In this document: positions 35,328 through 44,135 of the stretch, one piece after another
Numbering within the stretch: position 1 is the stretch's first letter
How the letters are laid out: each line of letters starts with the position of its first letter
NCBI RefSeq assembly: GCF_048213115.1
Contig: NZ_CP172404.1
Span: 2,728,001 to 2,792,000 of the forward strand
Length of the DNA: 64,000 nucleotides
Direction: 5' to 3'
From: Niveibacterium terrae
GTDB taxonomy: Bacteria; Pseudomonadota; Gammaproteobacteria; Burkholderiales; Rhodocyclaceae
The notes under the pieces: model-generated
Told to the model about the DNA's origin: nothing
Database searches by the model: none
What the model saw: the letters and a program-made list of their open reading frames with translations, nothing else
Position numbers and translations under genes: made by a program

Positions 35328-36406
35328 GCTTCGTCGGTCAGCGCGGCGAGCAGTTCAGCCTGATGCTCGGCGAGCAGCGCATCGACGAGCTCGCCGATGT
35401 CGCCGTCCATCGCCGCATCGAGCTTGTACAGCGTCAGGTTGATCCGGTGATCGGTGATCCGCCCCTGGGGGAAGTTGTAGGTGCGGATCCGCTCGGAGCG
35501 GTCACCCGAACCGATCAGGCTCTTGCGCGTCGCGGCGGTCTTGGCCTGCTGCTCGCGCATCTGTCCATCCTTGATCCGCGCCGCCAGCACCGACATTGCC
35601 TGAGCCTTGTTGCGGTGCTGGGAGCGGTCGTCCTGGCACTCGACGACGATGCCGGTCGGGATATGGGTGATGCGGACAGCCGAGTCGGTCTTGTTGATGT
35701 GCTGGCCGCCCGCGCCCGAAGCGCGGAAAGTGTCGATTCTCAGGTCGGCCGGATTGATGACCAACTCGGCCTGCTCGTCCGCTTCGGGCATCACCGCGAC
35801 CGTGCAGGCCGAAGTGTGGATCCGCCCCTGGGTCTCGGTGACCGGGACGCGCTGGACCCGGTGACCGCCCGATTCGAACTTGAGCTTCGAATAGGCGCCC
35901 TGGCCGACGATCCGAACGATCGCCTCCTTGTAGCCCCCCAGATCCGACTCGCTCGCCGAAACCAGCTCGACCCGCCAGCCCTGGCGTTCGGCGAAGCGCG
36001 TATAGAGGCGCAGCAGATCGCCGGCGAACAGCGCCGCCTCGTCGCCGCCGGTGCCGGCGCGGATTTCGAGGAACAGGTTGCGCTCGTCGTTGGGATCGCG
36101 GGGCAGCAAAGCCTTCTGCAGCGCGACATCCAGCTCGGCCTGGCGCGACCGGGCATCCTCGATCTCAGCCTGAGCCAGCTCCTTCATCTCGGGGTCGGAG
36201 AGCATCTCGCCGGCCCCGGCCTCATCGGCCAGCGCGACGAGCCAGCCCTGGTAGAGCGCGACAACGGGGCCGATCTCGGCGTGCTCGCGGTTGAGCCTGC
36301 GATAGCGATCCATGTCCTGGACCACGTCTTCGGAAGCGAGGAGCTGATCGAGTTCGGCCAGTCGGGCACGGAGCTGATCGAGTTTTTCCCGGATGCTGGG
36401 TTTCAT
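35324..36406 (-). CDS. prfA: Peptide chain release factor 1
   Basis: 360 residues, exact family length. The GGQ loop is GAGGQHINKTDSAVRITH and the RF1-specific stop-codon tripeptide is PVT in QRVPVTETQG. Reads UAA and UAG. Lies 27 bases after hemA. Confidence 0.98.
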   Translation of the reverse strand: MKPSIREKLDQLRARLAELDQLLASEDVVQDMDRYRRLNREHAEIGPVVALYQGWLVALADEAGAGEMLSDPEMKELAQAEIEDARSRQAELDVALQKALLPRDPNDERNLFLEIRAGTGGDEAALFAGDLLRLYTRFAERQGWRVELVSASESDLGGYKEAIVRIVGQGAYSKLKFESGGHRVQRVPVTETQGRIHTSACTVAVMPEADEQAELVINPADLRIDTFRASGAGGQHINKTDSAVRITHIPTGIVVECQDDRSQHRNKAQAMSVLAARIKDGQMREQQAKTAATRKSLIGSGDRSERIRTYNFPQGRITDHRINLTLYKLDAAMDGDIGELVDALLAEHQAELLAALTDEA

Positions 36407-36433
36407 AGGGTCACGCGTGAATGAGCGGGGCGT

Positions 36434-37690
36434 TCAACGCCAGCCCCGATCGATGTTGAAAAGTTTGCGCACGAGCTCGGAAGCGGAGCGGATCTGTCCC
36501 GTATCGGCCTCGTTCAGGTAGCGCAGCGGCGCGTGAAGGAGCTTGTTGGTGAGCCCGCGCGAGAGCGCTTCGAGCACGAGCTCGGGCGCCTCTCCGTTCC
36601 TGAGCTTCTGCTGGGCGCGCTCCATTTCGGCCTGACGCAGCGTTTCGGCCTGATCGCGCAGCGCGCGGATCGCCGGAACCGCGCTCCGCGCTTCGACCCA
36701 GTGCAGGAACTCATCGACCCGCCCGGCGATGATCGCATCGGCGTCCCCCCTCGCCTTCTGGCGCGCCTCGACTCCGGCGTCGACGACCTGACCGATCTCG
36801 TCGACGGTATAGAGATAGACATCGTCGAGCGTGGAGACCTCGCTCGCGATGTCACGGGGCACGCCCAGATCGACCATCACGACGGGCCGGTAGCGGCGCG
36901 CCTTGAGCGCCCGCTCGACCATGGCCAGGCCGATGACGGGCTCGGGGCTGGCCGTCGAAGTCACGACGATGTCGTAAGTACCCAGGGCGTCGGGCAGGCG
37001 TTCCAGGGCCAGCGCATCGCCACCATAGTTCTGCGCGAGCGCCTGGGCGCGCTCCAGGCTGCGATTGCTGACCGTCAGCCGCGCCGGAGCGCAGGCGGCG
37101 AAATGCGCGGCCGCCCGTTCTATCATCTGGCCGGCGCCGACGAACAGCACGTTCTGCTCGCGCACCGTCGCGAAGATCCGCTCGGAGAGCTCGACCGCGG
37201 CGGCGGCCATCGAGACCGTGTGCGCGCCGACGGAGGTTCGGGTCCGGACTTCCTTGGCCACCGAGAAGGTCTTCTGGAACAGCTTATGCAACTGAGCGCC
37301 GAGGGTTCCGGCCTCTTCGGCCTGACGCACGGCCTGTTTCATCTGGCCGAGAATCTGCGTTTCGCCGAGCACCATCGAATCGAGGCCGGACGCGACCCGG
37401 AACACATGGCGGACCGCATCGGCGCCGGACAGCGAAAACATCTGCGCCGAAATCTCGGGCAGATCGATTCCGTGCCATTCGGCCAGCCAGTCGGCCAGCG
37501 CTTCAGGCACCTCGGTTGCACCGTAGAGCTCGGTCCGGTTGCAGGTGGAGAGGATCACCACTTCGCTGACCTGCCGCGTCTGTACCAGCGAGTCCAGCGC
37601 CTCGATCATCCGCTCGGGCGGGAAGGCCACCCGCTCGCGCAGTGCGACCGGCGCAAGGTGGTGATTGATTCCGAGCGCGAACAGGGTCAT
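36434..37690 (-). CDS. hemA: Glutamyl-tRNA reductase
   Basis: 418 residues from ATG 37690; the frame stays open upstream but lacks family sequence there. First committed step of C5-pathway haem synthesis. Catalytic Cys 50 lies in LSTCNRTELYG, followed by FRVASGLDSMVLGETQILGQ and the NADPH-binding VLFVGAGQMIERAA. Heads the operon with prfA, prmC and grxD, as in many proteobacteria. Confidence 0.97.
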   Translation of the reverse strand: MTLFALGINHHLAPVALRERVAFPPERMIEALDSLVQTRQVSEVVILSTCNRTELYGATEVPEALADWLAEWHGIDLPEISAQMFSLSGADAVRHVFRVASGLDSMVLGETQILGQMKQAVRQAEEAGTLGAQLHKLFQKTFSVAKEVRTRTSVGAHTVSMAAAAVELSERIFATVREQNVLFVGAGQMIERAAAHFAACAPARLTVSNRSLERAQALAQNYGGDALALERLPDALGTYDIVVTSTASPEPVIGLAMVERALKARRYRPVVMVDLGVPRDIASEVSTLDDVYLYTVDEIGQVVDAGVEARQKARGDADAIIAGRVDEFLHWVEARSAVPAIRALRDQAETLRQAEMERAQQKLRNGEAPELVLEALSRGLTNKLLHAPLRYLNEADTGQIRSASELVRKLFNIDRGWR

Positions 37691-37995
37691 GAATGAGGCG
37701 AAGGGAGAGATCGACGGGGGGCGAGCACCGCCGTTCTGGCGCTCGCGAGACCGGAAATTGTAGCATCCCGTCCGCCGCACCCGACCGCCAACGATCACCC
37801 GGCAAGCGCGGAGCGGATCCGCGAAGCCCACCCCGCCTCGATCAGGCTCCGGGAACATGGGCTATCCTTCCTGTTGTGTCTCTGGCGCAGCCCCGGCCGC
37901 CCTCGCTCCGGATCAGAATTCCAACATACAATCCGGATATTGATGCTTCATTGACCCGGGGTTCTGTAACCCTGATCGAGACAAGGGAACCGGTC
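37691..37995. other. 305-base divergent intergenic region, hemA / PilZ-motif gene
   Basis: No gene is seen here. On the minus strand TACAAT at 37762-37757 is a -10 candidate for hemA. On the plus strand TACAAT near 37927 may serve the downstream gene, and a small hairpin (GGGGTT, CTGT, AACCCT) lies around 37959-37974. The rest shows no repeat or motif. Confidence 0.6.
37757..37762 (-). promoter_or_regulatory. -10 element for the hemA operon
   Basis: Reads TACAAT on the minus strand, 66 bases upstream of the hemA ATG. The -35 is not clear. Confidence 0.4.
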
Positions 37996-39582
37996 ATGCT
38001 TGCACGCTCCCTCAGAGAGATTCATCACCAGCTTTCAGACCGAATGGCCTTGTTTCCCGCTCTGCTGGGCCGAAACGCTCAGCAGCAGAGGGATCTGCAG
38101 TCCCTGCGCGACTGGGTAGAGGATCTGCCCGTCGAACATTTGCAGCACTGCTGCGCAAGCGTCTTTGCCCGCCTGCCCAGCCTGGCCGGGAGCTCGCTGC
38201 CCAGCGACCAGCGCTTCGATCTCCTTGAACGCCTCACCGAACAGCTCGTCCCGGTTCTGGCTTCGCTGGAAACCGAGAGCTTCTCTGACACAGCGTCTCC
38301 GAGCTGCGGCCAGATGGCCGAGCGCTTGCTGATCCGCCTCTGCGAGGCCTATCTGGCGCTGCTCTACTCCCTGCGGCCCGGCCTGCGCAGCGCAGCGCCC
38401 GACCGGAACACCCGCATCGCCGCTCTGCGCTGCGGCCAATACGCTTATCGCCGCGCCCTGCTCGCCAGCCGCCTGCACCATGTACTGGACAGCGGATACT
38501 GGACTCTGACGACGCAGCTCTACCTCGTCGCCCGCGAAGCGCGCATGCACGACACGATTCTCGACGAACAGACTTCGGACTCCGTCACGCGGTTTCTGAC
38601 GCGGATTCTGCTGCTGGCTCTGGCCGACCCGCAGACCCTGACCGCCGAAGAGATCGAGGAGGCCCGTTTCTATATCGAGCGCTATGGACAGCTGACCCGC
38701 ATCACCCCCCCTTCGGAATGGACAGGGGATGACGAAGGCTGGTTTCTCGTCTGGCCGACCGAAGGAGCCCTGTGCCCGATGCTGGGCAGCCAGCAGGTTC
38801 AACCGGAAGTGCTCGACCGACTGCTGCTCGATACCCACCCGCTTCTCGCCCGCCTCGACATCCAGCGCGAAGAACTCGCTGCCGGCCATTCGCCGACCCG
38901 TCTGGGCCTGCCGCGCAACGCCCGCAACGAGGACTATCAGTTCCTTCTCGACAAGCTGCGCCAGAAGTGGAGCCGTCACGCCCAGCGCCAGACCCGGCGC
39001 TACCCATTGCGCCCCCATGCGACGATCTTCATCGGTTTCGACGCGGTGCGCAAAGCAGTGAACCTCTCCATGCACGCAGGCATGGAGGGCTGCGAGATTC
39101 CCGGCGAGGAATGGGAGATCGCCGACCACAGCGCGACCGGTTTCCGGATCGAACAGGTCGCCATCGAACCGACCCGCATCGGCATCGGCGAGCTGATCGG
39201 TCTCGCGGCGCGCGAGGGATCCGGGCTGAGCCTGACCGTCGCCCGCCGCGCACGCCGCCGCTACAGCCACGACCAGGAGCTGGGGCTTGAGCTGCTCGGC
39301 GGCAGTGGCCTCGCCACAGGCTTCACTCCTCCGCCCGATGAAGCCAATACCAGCCCCGCACCGATTCCGCTGATCTTCCTGCCCAAGGTTCCTCGTCTGG
39401 GCAACGCCCCGGGGCTTCTCGCACCGCTGGACGAAGTCGCCCCAGGCCTTGAGCTAAGCCTTCCCCTGCACGGGCAGCACCTTCGTTTCGAAGCGATGGA
39501 GCAGGTCGAACGCTTCGCCCACTGCGAACTGATCCGCCTGAACGAGCAGAGCACAAGCATGGAGTTTTCCGCCCGGCCCTGA
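37996..39582 (+). CDS. Large PilZ-motif protein, probable c-di-GMP effector (paralogue B)
   Basis: 528 residues from ATG 37996 (AAGGGA upstream); the frame is open further upstream without support. The N-terminal 320 residues are helical and unrecognised. RQTRR at 331-335 gives RxxxR and DHSATG at 377-382 gives DxSxxG, the PilZ c-di-GMP signatures, with RRYPL following the first as in paralogue A. The beta-rich end aligns by eye with paralogue A (IGIGELIGL / LLVGTMLGL; LTVARRARR / VGVLRRLSR; LGLELLGG / IGIELLSW). Single gene with no co-directional partner before the CDF exporter 58 bases downstream. Function inferred as c-di-GMP sensing; target unknown. Confidence 0.72.
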   Translation: MLARSLREIHHQLSDRMALFPALLGRNAQQQRDLQSLRDWVEDLPVEHLQHCCASVFARLPSLAGSSLPSDQRFDLLERLTEQLVPVLASLETESFSDTASPSCGQMAERLLIRLCEAYLALLYSLRPGLRSAAPDRNTRIAALRCGQYAYRRALLASRLHHVLDSGYWTLTTQLYLVAREARMHDTILDEQTSDSVTRFLTRILLLALADPQTLTAEEIEEARFYIERYGQLTRITPPSEWTGDDEGWFLVWPTEGALCPMLGSQQVQPEVLDRLLLDTHPLLARLDIQREELAAGHSPTRLGLPRNARNEDYQFLLDKLRQKWSRHAQRQTRRYPLRPHATIFIGFDAVRKAVNLSMHAGMEGCEIPGEEWEIADHSATGFRIEQVAIEPTRIGIGELIGLAAREGSGLSLTVARRARRRYSHDQELGLELLGGSGLATGFTPPPDEANTSPAPIPLIFLPKVPRLGNAPGLLAPLDEVAPGLELSLPLHGQHLRFEAMEQVERFAHCELIRLNEQSTSMEFSARP

Positions 39583-39640
39583 GCCCCGGAGCCTGACTCG
39601 GGGTTAAGATTCACTATCCGCTGCCCATACCGTTTTACTC

Positions 39641-40681
39641 ATGACCGCAACACACCGTCCGGAAGATCACGCTGCACACTGTTGCGCTCACGACGACCAC
39701 GATCACCGCGGCCACGACCACACGCATGCGCACGCCGCCGGTCATCACCACCATCACGGCGGGGACGAGAAAACGCTGCGCCTCGCGCTCCTGATCACTC
39801 TGGCCTTCGCCGCGGTCGAAGCGCTGGGGGGCTGGGCCACGGGTTCGCTGGCCCTGCTCGGCGACGCCGGGCACATGCTCTCGGACAGCCTGGCCCTGGG
39901 CATCGCCGCTTTCGCGGCGCGCCTCGCCCGCCGCCCGCCCAACGCCACGCACAGCTACGGTCTGGGACGCGTGGAAGCGCTTGCCGCGCTGTTCAATGCG
40001 GCGCTGATGCTGATCATCGTCGCCGGGATCTCGTGGGAAGCGATAGAGCGGATCTCTCGCCCGGTCCACGTCACCGCCGGTCCCGCCGCAGTGATCGCCG
40101 CGCTGGGGCTGATCCTGAACCTCGGCGTCGCCTGGCTGCTCGCGCATGGATCCTCGTCGCTGAACCTGCGCGCCGCGCTGCTCCATGTGCTCGGCGATCT
40201 GCTCGGTTCGCTGGCCGCGCTGGGCGCGCTGCTGGCCGTCTACTTCACCGGCTGGATGCTCGCCGACCCGCTTCTGTCGCTGCTGATCGGTGGCCTAATC
40301 CTCGCCAGCACGGTCGGCATCCTGCGCGAAACGCTGCACCAGCTGCTCGACGGAGTGCCGCGCGAGCTCTCCCTGCCTGAGATCGGCGCCCGACTGGCCG
40401 CGCAGAAGGGCGTGCTCTCGGTTCATGACCTGCACGTCTGGACGATCGCGTCGGGCCGCATCGCGGTCTCTGCCCACCTGCTGCTCGCCGCCCCCGAGGG
40501 CTGGGCCTCCGTGCTCTTCTCGGCGCAGCAGACCCTGAAGCGCGAATTCAACATCGAGCACACGACGCTCCAGCCCGAACTTCCGGGCGAAGAGCGCATT
40601 CCGCTGTCCCGCGTCACTCACAGCACAACGCATTCCCAGACCGGAGCCCCGCAGAAATGCACCTCGCCCAGGAACTCGTAG
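39641..40681 (+). CDS. Cation diffusion facilitator metal exporter
   Basis: 346 residues. A His/Asp-rich N-terminus (several HDHxHDH runs and five consecutive His near residue 36-40) probably buffers metal. Six membrane helices follow, with HMLSD in TM2 and HVLGD in TM5 carrying the zinc-site His/Asp pairs, and a C-terminal cytosolic domain (VHDLHVWTIASGRIAVSAHLL). The HxxxD sites predict Zn2+/Cd2+/Co2+ export driven by protons. The last 25 bases overlap the HDOD gene. Confidence 0.93.
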   Translation: MTATHRPEDHAAHCCAHDDHDHRGHDHTHAHAAGHHHHHGGDEKTLRLALLITLAFAAVEALGGWATGSLALLGDAGHMLSDSLALGIAAFAARLARRPPNATHSYGLGRVEALAALFNAALMLIIVAGISWEAIERISRPVHVTAGPAAVIAALGLILNLGVAWLLAHGSSSLNLRAALLHVLGDLLGSLAALGALLAVYFTGWMLADPLLSLLIGGLILASTVGILRETLHQLLDGVPRELSLPEIGARLAAQKGVLSVHDLHVWTIASGRIAVSAHLLLAAPEGWASVLFSAQQTLKREFNIEHTTLQPELPGEERIPLSRVTHSTTHSQTGAPQKCTSPRNS

Positions 40682-41496
40682 CCTACATCGATCGCCTCGC
40701 AACGCTGCCCGACGTCTATCTGAAGATTCGCGCCGCGCTCGACGATCCGGATGTGTCGATTCCGGAAGTTGCCGATGTCATCACGACCGACCCGTCGTTG
40801 ACCGCGGCCCTGCTCAGGCTCGCCAACTCAGCCTTTTACGGCTATGCGCGCAAGGTCGAGAGCATCAACCGGGCGGTGAGCCTGATCGGCCTCGAACAGG
40901 TTCACGACCTCGTGCTCGCCACTTCGGTCACCGCGCTGTTCGCCGGAATCCGCCCGCAGCGGATGGATATGGCCCGCTTCTGGCGTGACAGCCTGCGCCG
41001 CGGTCTGCTCGCGCGCGAAGTCGCGCGGCTGGTGCGCGGCATGAGTCCCGAGCGCCTGTTCGTGGCCGGCCTGCTGGCCGACGCCGGCCACCTGGTCATG
41101 TATGTCGCCGTCCCCGACCTGATGGCGATGGTTCTCGACACGCCACTTCAGGATAACGACACCCTCCCCGACGTCGAGCGTCGGATCATCGGCTGCGACT
41201 TCGCCGAGGTCGGCGCGGCGCTGGCCGCCCGCTGGCAGCTTCCGGTCAGCTTCGGTGTGCTGATCGGCGCCCAGCTCCAGCCCCCTTCGGCGGGCGAGTA
41301 TGCCGCCTCGGCGGCGCTGCTGAACCTCGTCAGCGCAGCCGCTGCGAAAGCCGGGGGCGGACCGGAACACGAATACCCGGTCCACCCCGAATCCCTGAGC
41401 CTGGCGGGCATCGATGCCGAGACGATAGAGGCCGCGCTGGAGCCGGTCGAAGCCCAGCTGGACATGATGATGAGCGTGTTCGGAACCGGTCAGTAA
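40657..41496 (+). CDS. HDOD-domain signalling protein
   Basis: 279 residues covered almost entirely by one HDOD domain (LPDVYLKIRAALDDPDVSIPEVADVITTDPSLTAALLRLANS pattern, split here across residues 11-52, then SLIGLEQVHDLVLATSV and GLLADAGHLVM). HDOD proteins are non-catalytic relatives of HD phosphohydrolases that act in signalling and motility control. Overlaps the end of the metal exporter by 25 bases; a link between them is not evident. Confidence 0.88.
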   Translation: MHLAQELVAYIDRLATLPDVYLKIRAALDDPDVSIPEVADVITTDPSLTAALLRLANSAFYGYARKVESINRAVSLIGLEQVHDLVLATSVTALFAGIRPQRMDMARFWRDSLRRGLLAREVARLVRGMSPERLFVAGLLADAGHLVMYVAVPDLMAMVLDTPLQDNDTLPDVERRIIGCDFAEVGAALAARWQLPVSFGVLIGAQLQPPSAGEYAASAALLNLVSAAAAKAGGGPEHEYPVHPESLSLAGIDAETIEAALEPVEAQLDMMMSVFGTGQ

Positions 41497-41614
41497 GACT
41501 CTGGACTGAGCAGCATTTGACGGCGCACATATCCTGCGAGGATGGCCGGACTAGACTTTTCCTGACGGATCCCCGGAAGCGATCCGGGAAGACCCGCAGG
41601 AGAAGGAGACAAAA

Positions 41615-41989
41615 ATGCCGCATCTGATGCTGGAATACACTGACAATCTCAACGACGCCTTCAACCCGCGGCTGACGCTGTTCCGGCTGCACAAGTGCCT
41701 GACGGCAACCCATCTGTGCGGCCAGGACGAGCTCAAGAGCCGGGCGATCAAGCTCAAGGACTATCTGGTCGGCGACGGCTCCCGCGAACAGGGTTTCGTG
41801 CACCTGCGTTTCGCCCAGCGCTCGACTCACGACACCGAGCTCAAGCAGAAGGTCGTCGAGGAGCTGCACAAGCAGTTGTGCGCCTGCATAGGCACGCCAT
41901 CGATTCCGATCCAGATCACGACCGAGTCGGTCGACCTCGAGCCGGAGCGCCTGTGCTATCAGAGAACCGTGCGCACTCCCGGCGACTGA
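41615..41989 (+). CDS. CHMI-family tautomerase (5-carboxymethyl-2-hydroxymuconate isomerase-like)
   Basis: 124 residues. MPHLMLEYTDN places Pro at position 2, the catalytic base of the tautomerase superfamily after Met removal, and the family-specific RAIKLKDYLVGDG and FVHLRFAQRS segments are intact. A strong AGAAGGAGA ribosome site precedes the ATG. In catabolic clusters HpaF acts in homoprotocatechuate degradation, but no other hpa gene is nearby, so the in vivo substrate is uncertain. Confidence 0.87.
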   Translation: MPHLMLEYTDNLNDAFNPRLTLFRLHKCLTATHLCGQDELKSRAIKLKDYLVGDGSREQGFVHLRFAQRSTHDTELKQKVVEELHKQLCACIGTPSIPIQITTESVDLEPERLCYQRTVRTPGD

Positions 41990-42006
41990 GTTCCTCCGGA
42001 GCCGCC

Positions 42007-42033
42007 GCCCTGCCCGGGTAAGCCGGACAGGGC
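42007..42033 (+). terminator. Hairpin after the tautomerase gene (no U-tract)
   Basis: GCCCTGCCCGG pairs with CCGGACAGGGC with one mismatch and a 5-base loop. No T-run follows on either strand, so termination is uncertain. Confidence 0.35.
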
Positions 42034-42104
42034 GCAGCGCAAGGACAAGGAAACTTCCTGGCTTCGCGAAGGTCGATGCAAAGTTGCGTCTCCTGCCCCT
42101 GCCC

Positions 42105-42677
42105 ATGAACCGTCTCGTTTTTCTCGCGCTGCTGGCGCTGCTGCCCGCCTGTACCGATGAGGTCCGCCCCGAGCCGGGCACGGGACCTGCACTCCAGCCG
42201 GTCGCAGCGCTCGACCTGCCCCGCTATATGGGGCGCTGGTACGAGATCGCGAAGTTCCCCAACCGCTTCCAGAAGCAGTGCGCAGCCGACACCCGCGCGG
42301 AGTACCAGCTGGCCCCGGATGGCCAGGTCACGGTCACCAACAGCTGCCGCAATCAGCAGGGAAAAATCGAGCAGGCTCAGGGCGTCGCCCGCCAGCAGGG
42401 TCCGGACACCTCGCCACGGCTGCAGGTGCGCTTCGCACCCGCCTGGCTGTCCCTGATCCCCGCGGTCTGGGGCAACTACTGGGTCATCGACATCGACCCG
42501 GACTACCAGCTGGTCGCGGTCAGCGAACCCTCCCGCAACTACCTGTGGATCCTCTCCCGCACTCCGGAGGTCTCCGAGACCGCCCTCGCCGCCTTGACCG
42601 CGCGACTCCGCCACCAGGGCCTGGCGGTCGAGAAGCTGGTCAGAACCCGTCAGGCCTCGCCCCCGGACAAACCCTAA
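42105..42677 (+). CDS. Outer-membrane lipocalin lipoprotein (Blc-like)
   Basis: 190 residues from ATG 42105; a TTG at 42084 would spoil the signal peptide. Lipobox LLPAC with Cys 16. Lipocalin motif 1 GRWYEIAKFPNRFQK and motif 2 around DPDYQLVAVSEPSRNYLWILSRTP are intact. Bacterial lipocalins of this type bind fatty acids or lysophospholipids and help with envelope upkeep in stationary phase. Stands 48 bases before the nitroreductase gene. Confidence 0.93.
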   Translation: MNRLVFLALLALLPACTDEVRPEPGTGPALQPVAALDLPRYMGRWYEIAKFPNRFQKQCAADTRAEYQLAPDGQVTVTNSCRNQQGKIEQAQGVARQQGPDTSPRLQVRFAPAWLSLIPAVWGNYWVIDIDPDYQLVAVSEPSRNYLWILSRTPEVSETALAALTARLRHQGLAVEKLVRTRQASPPDKP

Positions 42678-42724
42678 ACCCACCTTTCAGCCGCAAAACA
42701 ACCCATTCACAAGGAAAACGCTCG

Positions 42725-43363
42725 ATGTCTGAACTGATCAACACGCTGCAATGGCGCTACGCGACGAAGAAAATGGATCCGGCGAAAGCCGTTCCCGAGC
42801 AGACCGTGGCCCGCATCCTCGAAGCGATCCGCCTCACCGCGACTTCGAGCGGACTGCAGCCCTTCGATGTGATCGTCGTGACCAATCCCGAACTGCGCGA
42901 GCAGATCAAGCCGCACGCCTGGAACCAGCCCCAGATCACCGAATGCTCGCACCTGCTCGTCTTCGCCGCCTGGGACAACTACACCGCTGAGCGCATCAAC
43001 ATGATGTTCGACCTCGTCAACGACGAGCGCGGCTTCAAGAACGAAGGCTGGGAGAACTACCGCCAGATGCTGCTGGACAGCTATACGAAGCGCGACGCCG
43101 AGACCAACTTCCAGCACGCCGCCCGCCAGGCCTATATCGGTCTGGGCACCGCGCTGATCGCCGCCGCGGAAGAGAAGGTGGACTGCACGCCGATGGAGGG
43201 TTTCGATCCGGCCAAGGTCGACGAGATCCTGAAGCTGCGCGAGCGCGGCCTGCGTTCGGTGCTGCTGCTCCCGCTGGGCTACCGCGCGGCCGAAGGCGAC
43301 TGGCTCGTAGATCTGAAGAAGGTGCGCCGCACCCGCGATGAGTTTGTGATCGAGATGAAGTAA
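42725..43363 (+). CDS. NAD(P)H-dependent nitroreductase-family flavoprotein
   Basis: 212 residues. FMN-binding residues typical of NfsB-like enzymes appear in WRYATKKMD and LTATSSGLQPFDVIVV, with TECSHLLVFAAWDN, CTPMEGFDPAKVDEIL and LLPLGYRAAEGDW. Reduces nitroaromatics, quinones or related electrophiles; the natural substrate is not predictable. AAGGAAA precedes the ATG. Convergent with trxC. Confidence 0.92.
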   Translation: MSELINTLQWRYATKKMDPAKAVPEQTVARILEAIRLTATSSGLQPFDVIVVTNPELREQIKPHAWNQPQITECSHLLVFAAWDNYTAERINMMFDLVNDERGFKNEGWENYRQMLLDSYTKRDAETNFQHAARQAYIGLGTALIAAAEEKVDCTPMEGFDPAKVDEILKLRERGLRSVLLLPLGYRAAEGDWLVDLKKVRRTRDEFVIEMK

Positions 43364-43415
43364 GTACGCAGCCCTGCCGGGGACGGCCTCACGCGCCCTT
43401 CCCTGGCGGCGCAGC

Positions 43416-43844
43416 TCACTGCCCGGCCGCGGCCTCAACCCAGCGCACAATCTCAGCCGCGGGCCGCGCGCCGCTGACCCGCGCGATCTCGCGCCCGCCC
43501 TTGACCAGAGCCAGGGTCGGAATGCTGCACACGTCGAAGCGCGCGGCGATGCGCGGGCAGGCCTCGGTGTCGAGCTTCGCGAATACAAACTGGCCTGCCA
43601 GCTGCGCGGCGGCTTCGGCGAACTGCGGCGCCATGATCCGGCAGGGGCCGCACCAGGCGGCCCAGAAGTCGATCACGACAGGCAGATCACTCTTCGCGGT
43701 CAGCGCTTCGAAATTCGCTTCATTGAGTTCGACCGGCTCATCGGTGATCAACAGCTGCTTGCATCCGCCACAATGAGGCCCGTCGACGAGACGATCCTCG
43801 GGGACTCGATTGAGCTGAGCGCAGTGGGGACAGGCGATTTGCAT
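43416..43844 (-). CDS. trxC: Thioredoxin 2
   Basis: 142 residues. The N-terminal zinc finger of TrxC has C5, C8, C25 and C28, and the thioredoxin domain carries WCGPC with C65 and C68. Disulfide reductase, usually tied to oxidative-stress responses. It is transcribed in the same direction as the RND operon, 72 bases after the DUF2892 gene, so read-through is possible. Confidence 0.96.
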   Translation of the reverse strand: MQIACPHCAQLNRVPEDRLVDGPHCGGCKQLLITDEPVELNEANFEALTAKSDLPVVIDFWAAWCGPCRIMAPQFAEAAAQLAGQFVFAKLDTEACPRIAARFDVCSIPTLALVKGGREIARVSGARPAAEIVRWVEAAAGQ

Positions 43845-43916
43845 GACTTTCCTTTCCGTTTGGGCTACCCGCGGGGCAGCCGTCGAGGGGATGGGACCGC
43901 GAAAGGGTGAGACTGT

Positions 43917-44135
43917 TCAATCGTGCACGCCGCCTCGCCGGACCCCGAGCTTGACGAGGATGTCCTCCATCAGGCACCAGCGGCTCACTCCGCTCTGCAA
44001 CAGATTCGCGGCAACAAAGGCCGTCAAGGCGAAAAACCACTGGCTGATGTAGATCGGGCTGGCCGGGATGGCCAGAGCCAGCGAGAGCAGCAGCAGGCTG
44101 CCGGCGATGATGCGGATCAGGCGTTCGGTCGTCAT
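43917..44135 (-). CDS. DUF2892 (YgaP-like) inner-membrane protein
   Basis: 72 residues with two membrane helices (RIIAGSLLLLSLALAIP and ISQWFFALTAFVAANLLQS), a short loop and the C-terminal CLMEDILVKLGV segment typical of DUF2892. This domain is also fused to rhodanese in YgaP, linking it to sulfur chemistry. Starts inside the stop codon region of the RND gene (4-base overlap), so it is part of that operon. Confidence 0.88.
   Translation of the reverse strand: MTTERLIRIIAGSLLLLSLALAIPASPIYISQWFFALTAFVAANLLQSGVSRWCLMEDILVKLGVRRGGVHD

Noticed and set aside
37693..37995. N-terminal extension of paralogue B into the hemA upstream region
   Set aside because: The frame is open but translates to Arg/Pro-rich sequence overlapping the hemA promoter. 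ATG 37996 has a ribosome site and a plausible N-terminus.
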